Below, one piece after another: positions 1-11,844 of a stretch of 54,496 nucleotides of DNA. Each line of letters begins with the position of its first letter. Position 1 is the stretch's first letter. The DNA is from Phialocephala subalpina (Eukaryota; Ascomycota; Leotiomycetes; Helotiales; Mollisiaceae). The notes under the pieces are model-generated. The model did no database searches. It worked only from the letters and a program-made list of their open reading frames with translations, and was not told the DNA's origin. The stretch is taken from NCBI GenBank assembly GCA_900073065.1, contig FJOG01000015.1, forward strand, positions 1,252,501 to 1,306,996, read 5' to 3'. A program made the position numbers and the translations under genes.

Positions 1-458
1 CTTATTTCAAAAGATTTTAATTAATTCGATAAATAAATTAATAAATAACTCTTTTTCTTCTTTTATTTCAATATATATATTATTTCGTAAATTTTATAAA
101 AGTATTTTTACGAGGGGTTATAAACTTTCTAATTTATAATTTATTTTTCTTTTTAATTTCAAATTAAAATCTCTTAATTTGAGATTATTAAAGAATATAA
201 AAATAATAAGTTTTAAAGAAAACAAAGTAATTCGCGATAAAATAAAATACTTTAAAAAAATATCCCTTGGAATTTTTGATTTATATTTATTTATTATAAT
301 CAATTCAAATATTAAAAGGAAACCCTTTAAAATCTTCTTTAAATTATAAAATTATAAAGAATAAAATTTGGGTATTCTAATTATTCTCGTATTTAATAAT
401 ATTAATATTTTAAATAAAAATATATATAAAATATTTTACGATTATAATTTATAATACG
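1..458. other. AT-rich RIP-like block, no gene
   Basis: This stretch is extremely AT-rich, with frequent TpA and few CpA/TpG steps. Short open frames on either strand look like chance products of low complexity. The block resumes beyond the retroelement at 8617, so the element was probably inserted into DNA that was already, or later became, AT-rich. The matching 7-bp sequences next to the two LTRs (452-458 and 8617-8623) support this. Confidence 0.7.
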
Positions 459-718
459 TATCACGTGTAGAATTGGGTGTTTTACTGGCGCAGCCTCTGG
501 CTGGCTTACAACCACTACCCAAGGCTACGCAGCCTCTATAACCTACGTAGAGCTCGCGTAAGCTTACGCGTAGCGTAGGAAGTCTTACGAGAGCTATGCG
601 ATTATTATTCTTAGGCTATTATTTTGTATATAAAGGCTCTTTGAATCTCTGGCAAAAAGATAAAGATTAATTTAATACTAATTTAACTTATTATTGCCTC
701 TTTCTATTCTACACTTCA
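459..718 (+). repeat. 5' LTR of the chromovirus
   Basis: The repeat is 260 bp and pairs without indels to 8357-8616. It begins TA, where the 3' copy begins TG, and ends CA. The roughly 35-40 differences between the two LTRs are all transitions. It contains a palindromic GC-rich patch around AAGCTTACGCGTAGCG and a TATA-like motif (TGTATATAAAGG) that is probably the promoter of the element. Confidence 0.92.
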
Positions 719-3439
719 CATTCTAATCTCTCTACTTTAAAGGTTAAAAGTTCGATAATAGCGCGTACGAAACTATAACTACTAATAATAACAATAGACA
801 AAGGGCTTTTACGGATCCTCTTTCAATAAATAGTAGCGTTCTTCGCTCTTAAGCTTAGCAACTCTCTTAAAGCTCTAAGGGAAACGGCGAATCTCTTACT
901 TCTAAGACTCTAAGTAACAACGCAAAAGCCGCTACTAATAATCCTCAATAAATTGCTGAAAGCTTTAGCCAAACCTTAGACCTTAGATGGCAATTAAGCA
1001 TTACTCCCAGCGTTGGAAATAAAGACACTCTAATTGAATCTCTAAGCAAATCTTTCAAGTCTCCAACTGGCTCCGATCGCGTTTAAGAAAAGCTTTAAAA
1101 CCCTTCCGCCGATCAAATAAACCAGCGCTTTCTTGCGCGATAATAAGAATAATAAGACCTCTTAAACTAAGTCCTTAATACGGTTTAGCGTCTACAAGCT
1201 CAAATCAACGCCGGAAACGACGCGTATTACTAGCGCGGACTCGAACGAAGTAAATTAACCTCTCGCAGAAAGTATATTCGCGACAAATACGATTAAAGGC
1301 CGAGAAACTCCGCTAATGGACTTCGTGGCTTTTACGCGTTAAGCGCTCTCAACAACGAGAGAAGAGATAGTATTCTAAGCATAGAGAGACTCGTCCGAGC
1401 TAGTATTATAAGCCTTAAAATAGACTCTTTAGCCTTTAGAAACCTCCCGATTAAAAACGCGTCTCAAAACTTAAGGCCGACTTTCGACTTTCTCTTTAGA
1501 ATACTCGTTCGATTTACTTTCGAAGTATTTATTTCGGACTAAATATTTAACCCTTTTTTAAACTTCGACGTTGGACTTGAAATACGAAAAGAAAACTAAG
1601 TAAAGTTTATTACTTTCTTTCTATTTTACGAAGGGAAAAATATCGCAAAGTATCGAACTTTTTTCGATACTATAAAGAACGTTTTTAAAGTCTAATTTTT
1701 CACGTATAATTCCCACCGATTAAAAGTAAATACTACGGCGACGCGCTTTAAAACAAACTTAAAAGTAAAGAATAAATAGTCTCTTTTATAATTTTCCGCT
1801 ATTAATCCTTTTAAGGTTCGAATATCTTAAGCAAATTAAAAGTCTTAAGTATACGATTTTATTGCATTGCTTTAAAAACGCGAAATGAATATTTTCGCGA
1901 AATTTTAATATTTTACTTAAAATAATAGTAAAAACGAGATAGTATCGAAAATTTACAATCGAATACGCGAATACGAGCGAAATTTATTAGTGCGCAAAGA
2001 AAGTAATTGCGTATAAACTCTTTCGAACGCTATTACGAACCTTTTTACGAAAGGATAATAATATAATAAAACTAAAGGGATTCTTTTTTTTATAGTGGAC
2101 GTATTTTTACGAGACTTTTAAAAAGTTGAATTATAATTTAAAAACTTTTAAAAAATGAAAAAGAATTATTTTGATTACGATACGAAAAGAAAATACGACG
2201 ATAGAAATAATAATAAAGGTTATAACTCCTTTAAAAAGTTTAAATTTAATAATAAAAAAAATAAAAGCAAATGGGAATTACGTTTTTTTAATTAGAGTTT
2301 TAACCCTAGTAAACTATTTAACTTTAATTCGAGAAGCGATAATAATAATAACCCGAAAAGGATTTATTAGACTTGTAATAAAATAAAATATTTCTCTAGA
2401 GATTCGCGCTATTCGAAGTACGTAAAATAAGCTAAAGAAAACTTTAAAAAAATTAAAATTAAAGAAGATTTCTTTAAAGTAAAAAAAAGCGAGAAATTAA
2501 TTAAAGTAATATATAAAAAAGCTTTTAACGCGACGAAAAAACTTTCTCGGACTTTTTTCGACTCGAGAAAAAACGCAATCAAATTTTGAGCGTAAACCGA
2601 TTTAACGAGATATTTATACGCTTTTTTATTCGAAAGCTTTTTAAATAAAGAAATATAAATACCGAATTAACTATAGAAAAAATAAGAGATATTAGCGCCG
2701 ATAATTACTTTATCGATAATTACGTAACGAAAAAGAATAATTTTATTTTTAACGCTAAATATAATGTATTTTTTGCAATTTTTGATAGATATGTTTTCTA
2801 AGTTTCTAATTACTACGATTTAAACTTCATTATTACTAATAATTATAAGTAGACTCGTAATTTCAAATAGCGCTTTTATAGTTACGATAAATCGAGTTAT
2901 AAAATAATGTTAAAAAGAGATTAATTTATTAAGAAAAGTATTAGTATTTATAATTAATTAACGGGGAAATAAGTTTACGCGGTAACTTAAAATAATATTG
3001 AAGTTTTAAACTTTTTCGAGTTTACGGAGTTTCTTAAAACCGAACTAAATATCGAAGCCTATATAATTTTCCTTAAAAAAGAAGAATGCGATTATTTGAT
3101 TAATTATAAGAAGTATAAGTATTTAAATTCAAAAGTAGAATTGCTTACTTCTTAAAAATCGAGGATATCGAAAGTTTTTACGATCGCTTAAAGGCAAGAG
3201 ATTACTCTTTCGGAGTATTTTCGGGGCTGTGAAAATATCTTCGACGAAAAGGCAACTTTTATCTTTCCCAAACAAAGTAGATACGAGTATACGATTAAAA
3301 CAAAAGGTCAAGTACTTTATAAGCCTTTATATAACCTCTTAAAACTTCAACTTATAGCACTTCGCGATTATATCGCAATTTCTCTTGAGAAAAAGTGAAT
3401 ACGCCTTTTTATTAGCCCTATAAAAGTCTTTATACTCTT

Positions 3440-4600
3440 TATACCTAAAAAGAACGAAGGCTTAAAACTTTGCGTAGATTATAAAAGTCTTAATAAAGTA
3501 ACGATTAAAAATCGATACTTTTTACCTTTAATTAACGAGACTTTAAACCGTTTTATAAGTACTTAAATTTTCACTAAATTAAATTTGAAAAACGCTTACT
3601 ATTAAATATGAATTCGAGGGGAAAACGTCTAAAAAACAGCTTTTCGGACTCGTTATAATCACTTTAAATACTAAGTAATACTATTCGAATTAACGAACGC
3701 GCTAACGATTTTCTAAGCGTATATTAACGGAGCTCTTTTAAGCTTATTAAATTACTTTATCGTAATTTACTTAAATAATATTTTAATTTACTCTCGAGAT
3801 TTTATTAAATACGAGTCGTATATACTTCAAGTAATAAAAAAACTCCGCAAATATAAACTTTACGTTAAACTCAATAAATATAAGTTTAATAAAAAGCAAA
3901 TAAAGTTTCTTAAATTTATTATTAATTACGACGAAATACATTTAAACTCGAAAAAAGTTTAAATAATCATCGAATAATTTAAATTGATTTCTTTTCGAGA
4001 AGTTTAAATTTTTTTAAAGTTTATTAATTTCTATTATTATTTCGTACACGGGTTCTTTAATATAATTATAAGTCTTTTAAAGCTATTTAAAAATATAAAA
4101 AAAAAGCGTGAAATTTAAAGAGTTTATATTTATAATAGAAATTAAATAAAGCTTTAAAAATTTAAAAAAAGCTTTTATTAAAATACTTTTTTTAATTTAT
4201 TTCGATTTAACGAAAAAGATTCGTCTAAAAATTAACGCGTCGAAATTTGTTATCATAAGGATTTTATTACAATAAGAGAGCTCAAAAGTAATTCGAGGCG
4301 TTATTAGTATTTCGTAGTTTTTTTCTCCCGCAAAATTAATAACGCGAAAAAGAATTATATAACTTACGATAAAAAGCTTTTAGCGATTATCGAGAGTTTT
4401 AAAGAATAATAATATTACTTTAAAAGTGCTAAATATATTATAAAAATAATCACTAATTATAATAACTTTAAATATTAAATAAATACAAAGTATTTAAAGA
4501 AGCGATAAATAAAATGGATTATATATTTTATTTTTTATAATTTTGAGATTATTTATCGGAAAAGTTTATTGAATTTAGTAAATAGATTAAGTCGCCGATT
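3440..4600 (+). pseudogene. Reverse transcriptase and RNase H remnant of the chromovirus
   Basis: The plus-strand translation reads LKLCVDYKSLNKVTIKNRY, then TKLNLKNAY (family: TKLDLRNAY), then a segment ending FQAYINGALL with the first position mutated, and IVIYLNNILIYS (family: VVYLDDILIYS) at 3759-3794. The second catalytic Asp pair has become Asn-Asn. RNase H follows with FFSRKINNAKKNY..YDKKLLAII near 4320-4390, which is the typical Gypsy RNase H pattern. Several in-frame stops are present, so this is a dead copy. Confidence 0.9.
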
Positions 4601-4639
4601 GGATTATAATAATAAGTCACTTAAAGAAGCCTTTTAAAA

Positions 4640-6610
4640 CTTTTAATTTCCTACTTTTTAAAATAAATTAAAAAGGAAATTTGCAATTATAATCCGCGAT
4701 ATTTCGATCGAATTAAAAGTATCTCCGATTATATAACGCTTATTTGCGACGTATAAATCGAGTTTAGCTTTAATTAATAAGTAGAGAGATCTCGATTAAG
4801 AAGTTTAAACTAATAAATTAAAAGTGAAATTAGAGACTTCCGAGACTCTACTTTAAAAGCTACGAACGATTATTTATCTATAGATAAAATTTCTAATAAA
4901 AAGTACAGCGATTAAAACCTCTAATCGTTAATAAATTTAATTAATTGTAAACAATTAATCTTAAGATTATAAATATATGCAATAACGCGTTCGAGTACCG
5001 CGTTAATACCTTTTATCGATTTTATCGTAAACTTCATTTTATTATCGCAATAAAACGATAAGTATAATAAGATAATACGGGCCGATAAAACGCGCAAAAA
5101 GAACTCTTAAAAGTAAAAAATTTAGTAAGTCGATAAATAGGGACTTTTGCGTTAAAATAATAGAGTTTTTATGCTTTGTGATCCCGTATTTAAAGTCGAA
5201 GTCGTGAAATTTCATTACGATGACTCCTTAGTAAATTGCTTCGGCGTAAATAAAACGTTAAAACTTATTCGAAGAGCTTATTATTAAAGAGGGCTTAAAA
5301 ACGATATTCGTGACTATATTCGAGAATGCGACGTTTATTAGAAAGTTAAAGCTAAGCATTATACGCTTTACGGGTTTCTTAGTATTTTACCGCAATTTAT
5401 TGGGCTTTAATCGGAAATATTAATAGATTTTATTATAAGACTACCCTTTTATAAAAATCTTAGCGAAAACGATTTCGATAATATATTTATCGTTATTTAC
5501 CGTTATTTAAAGATAACGAAATACATTTTTTACTATAAGACTATTAATGCTCTCGAATTAATTACTTTATTATAAGATAAAGTTTTCAGTAATTTCGGGA
5601 CTTTTAACGGTATTATTTCGGATTATAATAGCGTTTTTACTTTAAAGTTTTAATTTGCACTTTATTTTTATTTCTTTTGTAGATAATAGCTCTTTATAGC
5701 GTTCTATCCTTAGATTAACGAGCAAATAAAGCGTTAAAACTAAATGTTTAAATATTATTTACGCTATTATTACAATGCTAAAAAAATAATTAAATAAGTA
5801 AACTTTCGTTCGCGGAGTTTACTTATAATAATTCGAAGTATTAAACGCTTTAAACGATTCCCTTTAAAATTATTTACGACTATAATTTATATTTACTATA
5901 GAACCCTAAGGATAAGCTTTAAAGAGAAGTACTAATTGCGCGATAACGAGCAAAGGCTATAAAAAAAGAAAGAAGAGACTTTTAAAAGCTTTAAGATTAC
6001 GCGCAAAAAAATAAAGAGAAGTATTATAATAAATATAAACTCGATAAGTATTTCGCGGTAAAATTATAAGTCTTATTATCTACGAAAAATATTCGATTAA
6101 AACTAAAGAAACTCGCCTTTAAATTCATTGGACTATTTCAAATTAAAGAATATATTAATAAGATCGCTTATAAACTTAAATTATTTTCTTTATACTTTTA
6201 ACTCCATTTTATTTTCTATATTTCCCTTCTCGAAGAATATATTACTAACGCCGGAAAATAATCGAAAAACTTCCTTATAAGCGTTAATTTAAAGCTCGTC
6301 GATAATAATAACGAGTAAAAGTAAGAAATGGAAATTATTTTAAATCACAAATAAAATAGCCGTAATAAAACTTGCAAATATCTAATCAAATAGAAAAAGT
6401 GGCCAAAGGATTATAATATATAATTATTAATTTATTCCAACTTTAGAAACGCGAAAGAGTTATTAGATTCTTATAATGAAAATCACGATCTTAAAGAAGC
6501 TCGATTTCTTAGGCACCGTAAAAACTTTAATCTATTTCTCTCAATAAAAGATCAAATAGTAAAGAAGTTAAAACGAAAGCGCAATAAACCTCGAAAATAC
6601 GCGTAAATTA
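4640..6610 (+). pseudogene. Integrase and chromodomain remnant of the chromovirus
   Basis: An HHCC zinc-finger segment reads FHYDDSLVNCFGVNKTLKLI and then IRECDVY, with one Cys lost. The catalytic core retains ILIDFIIRLPFY and ISDYNSVFT, which correspond to the first two acidic residues of the DDE triad. The C-terminal part near 6313-6480 resembles the chromodomain core YLVKWKGY.....TWE and is followed by a tail ending near 6605. Stops interrupt every part. The chromodomain places the element among the chromoviruses, which in fungi often target heterochromatin. Confidence 0.85.
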
Positions 6611-8341
6611 TTTGCTTTTATTTTTATTTTGTTTTTATTTTGTTTTTTAATTATATAAATCGATAAAAATCAATTAATTAAAATTTGTTTCATTATATAA
6701 TAGTTTAAAAGCTTTAAATATCTCGCTAAAAAGAGTTTTATAATCGAAAAACGCCGTAAAATTTATACGCCAAAAATAAAACACTTTAAAAACGCTAGAA
6801 TTTAAACCTCTTTTTCAAATTATCGTAATACTTCCGCAAAGATATTATTATTATCCTCTTTCTCTTTATCGATAATAGAGTATTAAAAGGAGTTAATAAT
6901 AGCCAAAGGAGTTAATTCAATATATACCGTAAATCGAAAAGAGGCGTTAAAGTCTTTAATAGTAATAATTAATTCTTTTAAAACTTAAAACTTTATAATT
7001 TTAATGCTAAAAGCGTTAAAAACACTAAATTTATAAGCGTTTATCCTTATTTGCGTAGTGATTTTCATACTAGCAGCGTAAAAGTTTCTAAAAGACTACT
7101 CGAAGTATTAATATACTCCGAGAGTAATAAAGTAAACGGATTTACTTCGAGGGCGTATTATTTATCGAAGACTTCCTCCAAAAAAGACTTTTTCTCGATT
7201 TTAATCCACCGAAAAAAGTTAATTAATCCAAACTTGGTTTGAAACTCGTTTAAATCGAAATTGGGATAATAATTTTAAATTATATTTTCTAAGAACGTTT
7301 TAGCGCAATCTTTTAAGTCACGAAATAACGTATAAAGCTTATATAATATTTATACTCGTTAATTATATTAAAAGTATTTCGAGAGTTATATATACTTTCT
7401 TACAAAAGCTTTCTTTACTATTATACTTCTCGTAATTCTTCGAATTAAACTTCGATTTATACTTATATTAAAAGTCTACTATTAAGTACTTAAAGTAGCG
7501 GAGATAGCGCCCGATCGTAGGTTAAGAAGTATTAATCTCTTTACAAAGACGCTTATTTGGATTAATACGCCTAGTACTTTTACGCTTCTTACTCGTAGTA
7601 GAAGTAGAAAGGGCAAATTGGATAAAGATAATCGATATATCGAATAAAAGTTAGAAAATTAAAGGAAACTTATAAAGCTCAATTACGGAAGTATAAGATA
7701 ATCTAAAGAGACTAAGCATAAAGAAAGCACCGCTCGATTATATAAAGGAAGCCCGAAGCTTCGCTTCGCGACCTTAGGGAATCACGCTATACCGAATTAA
7801 AAATGGATCACCCCGATTCTAATTAGTCAAGTGGCGTAAAACGCCCGCGACCACGGCTCGAACGCCAACTAGCCCCTTAATCACGACGCTCCATTGAGAG
7901 ACGCAATACGAGAGTTATACTACAAAGACTTAAATTCTATTTAAAAGGTTGTTTGTTTCTTTTGAAGTCTAAAGAGTCTCTATTAAAGCATGTAAAAATC
8001 TTTGTGCTACTCTACGTATAAAGGGAGTAAACCACCACTTTATCTACTAATTAGCGAGACAATTATTGCTATAGTTACTATAAGGATACAGTAAGCTCCC
8101 GCTCTCGGTTTTAGTTTACGGGGAGATCTTTTTATTCATATATTCCCACGATACGCCATCGGCAAGCCATTGAGGTTAACTTACCGATCTAATAGAAACA
8201 GATTAATCAAAGGGCACTCTTATCTCGTACTTGTGCAACTCGAACCTCACAGAGGACGTAAAGGCAGCGGAAGCTTACAGCGACCGTTACGGAGAGTTAA
8301 TGAGGCCTATAATAGAGATCTAATACCGAGGACAATATTAT
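6611..8341. other. 1.7-kb segment between chromodomain and 3' LTR, possible antisense ORF remnant
   Basis: Gypsy elements usually have little coding sequence after integrase, so this segment is unexpected. On the minus strand a degraded frame runs from an ATG near 7718 (beginning MLSLFRLSYTSV) to about 7345, with only a few TAA codons. It contains a basic patch (TTSKKRKSTRRINPNKRLCK). A second minus frame continues from about 7340 to 7140, reading RDLKDCAKTFLENII and FFRWIKIEKKSFLEEVF. A plus-strand frame is also open at 7051-7242, and AT-rich RIP sequence makes frames ambiguous. From 7740 to 8341 the base composition is closer to normal and no frame stands out. Confidence 0.4.
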
Positions 8342-8353
8342 AGAGAGGGGGAA
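8342..8353 (+). other. Polypurine tract before the 3' LTR
   Basis: A run of 12 purines (AGAGAGGGGGAA) lies 3 nt before the 3' LTR. This is where the plus-strand DNA primer of an LTR retrotransposon is expected. Confidence 0.7.
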
Positions 8354-8356
8354 TCG

Positions 8357-8616
8357 TGTTACGTATAAGATTAGGTGTCCTATTAGCGCAGCCTCTAATT
8401 AGCTTACAGCCACTACTTAAGGCTGCGCAGTTTCTATAACCTACGTAAAGCTCGCGTAAGCTTACGCGTAGCGTAAGAAGTCTTACGAGGGTTATACGGT
8501 TATTATTCTTAGGCTATTATTCTGTATATAAAGGCTCTTTAAATCTCTGGCAGAAAGATAGAGATTAGTCTAATACTAATCTAACCTATTGTTGCCTCTT
8601 TCTATTCTACACCTCA
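8357..8616 (+). repeat. 3' LTR of the chromovirus
   Basis: This 260-bp copy pairs with 459-718. It keeps the canonical TG start and CA end and the TGTATATAAAGG TATA-like motif. The 7 bases after it (TAATACG) are identical to the 7 bases before the 5' LTR, so they are a putative target-site duplication. Confidence 0.92.
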
Positions 8617-9798
8617 TAATACGTGATTATTTATTTATTAATAATATAATAATAAGAAAATCTTTTTTAAATTATTTTTATATTAATATAAAAAAAATAT
8701 TAAAAATATTAAAAAGTTTATTTTGGGTTTCGAAAATTTATTCGAGTTTTTTTAAATTTATTTTATTAAATATTAATTTTATTAAAAATTATATTATTAA
8801 TATAATTATAATCATAATTTTAATATTATATTAAAAATAATAAAAATCAAATTATTAAAAAATAAAGTAAATAAAAGCAAATAGAAGCAAAGAAGTAATA
8901 AGAAGTAAGAATAAATAAAGATGAAATGAAGTAAAAGTAAGTAAAGCTGCGATGGGTCACGTGCGCTGCGGCCAAACGAGTACGCAAAGGAGGTGAGGAT
9001 TGATAGCAAACAATATTTTTACTTTCCTAGCCTTTATCCAGAACTTGAAATCCCCTCAAAGGGTTACCGGTCAAGCTTACTTTGTAACTACCACAAGGGC
9101 TCTCATTTCCGTAAAATTTCACTCTCTATTGGTGCTCCTATCTAGCTAAGGATGCCAAGTCATGGAGGAAGTGAAGAGGAAGACACAGTCACGCGCACCA
9201 GGTGTCTCAATTACGTAGAGGATTACGCCTCAACTAAACATCGATTCCTAGAACACGTATTAACATGTTTTTTAGTCAATCCTTTATCTATCAATCGACT
9301 GTCCACTCACGAGGCTGGGTGGATTCTGTGTTCTCAATGATCGTGGTTAGCCTCTCCGTCCCGACCAATCGTCGAAACTTTCCTCCGACTTACATCGTTC
9401 GCATTCATTTCCCAATACCACAACCTCAACCTCACAAGCATAAGCTACCTCCAAGAACCTACCCTTATATTGAAAGCCCGAGGCTAAGAAGTCAAGCTTC
9501 GTCATGACCCGGAGAATGATTCCTCCTTCGGACCCAATCCGATTGTAATGCGGGGTCCTCGTGTTCTTTTCTTACTTCGAGATATTTTCTTTGTACAACG
9601 TCAAGCTTATGATACTCATCCGATTGTATTACATTCGACAATTGGTGGCAAGATCAGGTCTGAGCCCCGCGACTTGAAAGCTGGAGGAAACTCACGCAGT
9701 ATAAAAAGAGAGGAAAAGTCAAGATGGAGAGAATCATCAGCTTCAAGGAAGAACTGCGAGCTTTCATCCCAGACCCACAACCTATCTTGACGGATACA
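8617..9798. other. AT-rich flank, then promoter region of the FAD oxidase gene
   Basis: The sequence stays AT-rich to about 8950 and then switches abruptly to normal composition. From 8960 to 9798 no convincing gene is seen. A TATA box (TATAAAAAG) lies at 9700-9708, about 90 nt before the chosen start codon of the oxidase. Confidence 0.65.
9700..9708 (+). promoter_or_regulatory. TATA box of the FAD oxidase gene
   Basis: The sequence TATAAAAAG lies 91 nt upstream of the ATG at 9799. An in-frame ATG at 9724 is only about 15 nt past the box, so it would lie upstream of a normal transcription start. This supports 9799 as the true start. Confidence 0.6.
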
Positions 9799-11718
9799 AT
9801 GGCGAAAGTCTCATCTCTCATCCAGTTCTTAGGGCTCACGACTTTGAGTTTAGCTTGGTCACACACACACTGCAAAGCAGCACCTGGCTCACCGTTCTGG
9901 CCCTCCGACATTGAATGGTCGCAACTCAACACCACCCTCTCCGGCCGTCTCCTTGCACCCTCACCACCAGGAGCAGTCTGCCATCCGACACAACCAGACT
10001 TCAACGTCTTATCCTGTTTAGCTGTGCAAACTGGCTGGCTAACCTCATCATGGCATGCTGACAATCCGGTCAGTACCATCGAGAATAACTGGAACAACGA
10101 CACTTGCATCCCTCTCCCCACTTATCCTTGCACAGGAGAAGGATACCCGGTATATGTAGTGAATGCTACTTGTGCCAACGATGTCAAGCTGGGTGTGGAT
10201 TTTGCGAGAGAGAACGGTGTGAGATTGGTTGTTAAGGGGACGGGACATGATTATCTTGGCCGGTCTGTGGCACCAAACTCCCTCTCAATCTGGACACACC
10301 ACCTCCGGGGTCTTGACTTCCATGACTCTTTCAGACCTCAAGGCTGTAGTCCAAGTTTCGAAATCGAAGGCCCAGCCATCACCGCCGCGTCAGGAACCCA
10401 AATGCTAGAACTGGACTACGAAGCCCATCTCCGGAACCTGACGATAGTAGGCGGAGGAGCGGGGACGGTAGGTGTAGGTGGCTACTTGACGGGCGGTGGA
10501 CACTCGGCGCTGAGTTCGACGTACGGGATGGCTGCTGATCAAGTGCTTGAGATTGAGATTGTCACGCCTGGTGGAGACATCTTAATTGCAAACGAATGCC
10601 AACACACTGATCTGTTTTGGGCAGTTAGAGGAGTACTTACCCCTTTCCTTAGAAGTTGAGAGTTGGAGATGCTAATAGAAAACAGGGAGGTGGTTCAACG
10701 TTCGGTGTCTTAACAAGCGTTACCATCAAAGCCTTCCCGTCGACACAATTCAACACTGTAACAGCACTCATAGCCACAGCTCCAGGAACAGATGCCTACT
10801 GGTCCGTCATCGCCAACATCCTATCTCAATTCCCCTCCCTAGACGAGCTGGGTATTTCAGCTTATACATTCATCGTAACGTCCTTTATGAGCGCGGATTT
10901 CAACATCACGAGTCCAATCGATGGCTACTACGGCATCTTCATGCTCCCTGGTCTACACCCGGAAAACACCTCGACCTCACTTGAAGCTGCTGTTAAGCAG
11001 GTATTCGCTGATGCCACAGCATCCTATCCTGGACAATTTGTGACGTATACGAATGCTACTTCATATCCTGACTTTTGGGGATACTATGAGCCGAACAATG
11101 GCCCTTTGAGCGCAGGAAATGACGGATTACTTGGGTCGAGACTACTGGACAAGAAAGCGTTGACTGAGAACCTAACCGCACTCGCGGAGGCGTTCAAGAC
11201 TGCCAGTCCGCTGGGTATTGGAGCGCAAGCGTATCTTGTGGGTGGTAGAGGAGTACAGAATGCAAAACCGAGGGGAGGAAGCAATGCTGTGAATTCTGCG
11301 TGGAGGAAGGCGTTTGTGCATTCAGGTATGGAGGCTGCGAATACTCGGTAAATGTAAGACTTATTAATTTTGGAAACAGTGATATCGGTGGGTTGGAATC
11401 CACTGGATGAGAAGACGAAGGAAGAGCAGGAGGCGCTTCTTAATGGGACGTATACTGAGGCTCTGAGGAAGCTGGCGCCTGATATGGGCGCTTATATCAA
11501 TGAGGTATGTTCGCGGGAATGCTTTGGTGGATCGTATTGACTGAGTTGAGCAGGCATATGTGAATGAGCCTGACTGGCAGCATACATTCTGGGGCGACAA
11601 CTATGAGCGCTTGCTCGAGATCAAGAAGAAGTATGATCCGTGGGATGTGTTATGGTGTCATCCTTGCGTAGGAAGTGAGGGCTGGGAAGTCGTTGACAAT
11701 GTGCTGTGCAGAGTGTAG
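9799..11718 (+). CDS. Secreted FAD-linked oxidase, berberine bridge enzyme type
   Basis: Exons are 9799-10632, 10686-11325, 11380-11504 and 11554-11718 (587 aa), with introns of 49-54 nt. The start is the ATG at 9799 in good context; it opens a signal peptide (MAKVSSLIQFLGLTTLSLAW). The FAD-binding (PCMH) domain has GTGHDYLGRS, whose His (about residue 150) is the usual covalent flavin attachment site, then VGVGGYLTGGGHS and LFWAVRGGGGSTFGV across intron 1. The C-terminal BBE domain ends with KYDPWDVLWCHPC. Many Asn-glycosylation sites (NxT/S) fit secretion. Enzymes of this family oxidise sugars, alcohols or alkaloid precursors with O2; the substrate here is unknown. The Cys that gives the second flavin bond in bicovalent members appears to be missing (GGGAGTVG). 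Confidence 0.92.
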
Positions 11719-11844
11719 GAAATCGGAATGGAAGGAGATCGAGCAATCATAGATGTAGTATCATATTGGAAACAGAATTTGGCTTCGCAGATCGTATCGT
11801 CGTACTCCCAATGTACCGTCGCATTGTGGACATCCGCCTTGCCC

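Larger units (their letters stand above)
459..8616 (+). mobile_element. RIP-degraded Ty3/Gypsy chromovirus (LTR retrotransposon)
   Basis: This 8.16-kb element has two 260-bp LTRs and a pol region on the plus strand, broken by dozens of stops. Conceptual translation still shows the order of a chromovirus. Reverse transcriptase begins near 3462 with a CVDYKSLNK motif, and its YxDD box is read as YLNN near 3768. RNase H lies near 4200-4600, the integrase zinc finger near 5205-5345 and the integrase core near 5400-5760. A chromodomain-like segment (TCKYLIK...KKWPKDYN) lies near 6313-6480. Gag is expected at about 800-2700 but I could not resolve it. Most stops are TAA/TAG where CAA/CAG/TGG would be expected, and Asp-to-Asn changes appear at catalytic sites, as CpA-to-TpA mutation would produce. 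No intact protein can be made. Confidence 0.93.

Noticed and set aside
719..760. Primer binding site after the 5' LTR
   Set aside because: No stretch complementary to a tRNA 3' end starting with TGG is visible; it may have been erased by RIP or the element may self-prime.
7051..7242. 63-codon plus-strand frame in the retroelement
   Set aside because: It is open in RIP-mutated sequence where other frames are also readable; Ser-rich composition and lack of any retroelement motif argue against a real product.
9654..10121. 155-codon frame on the minus strand
   Set aside because: It lies opposite the well-supported first exon of the FAD oxidase and has no motif of its own; it is a shadow frame.
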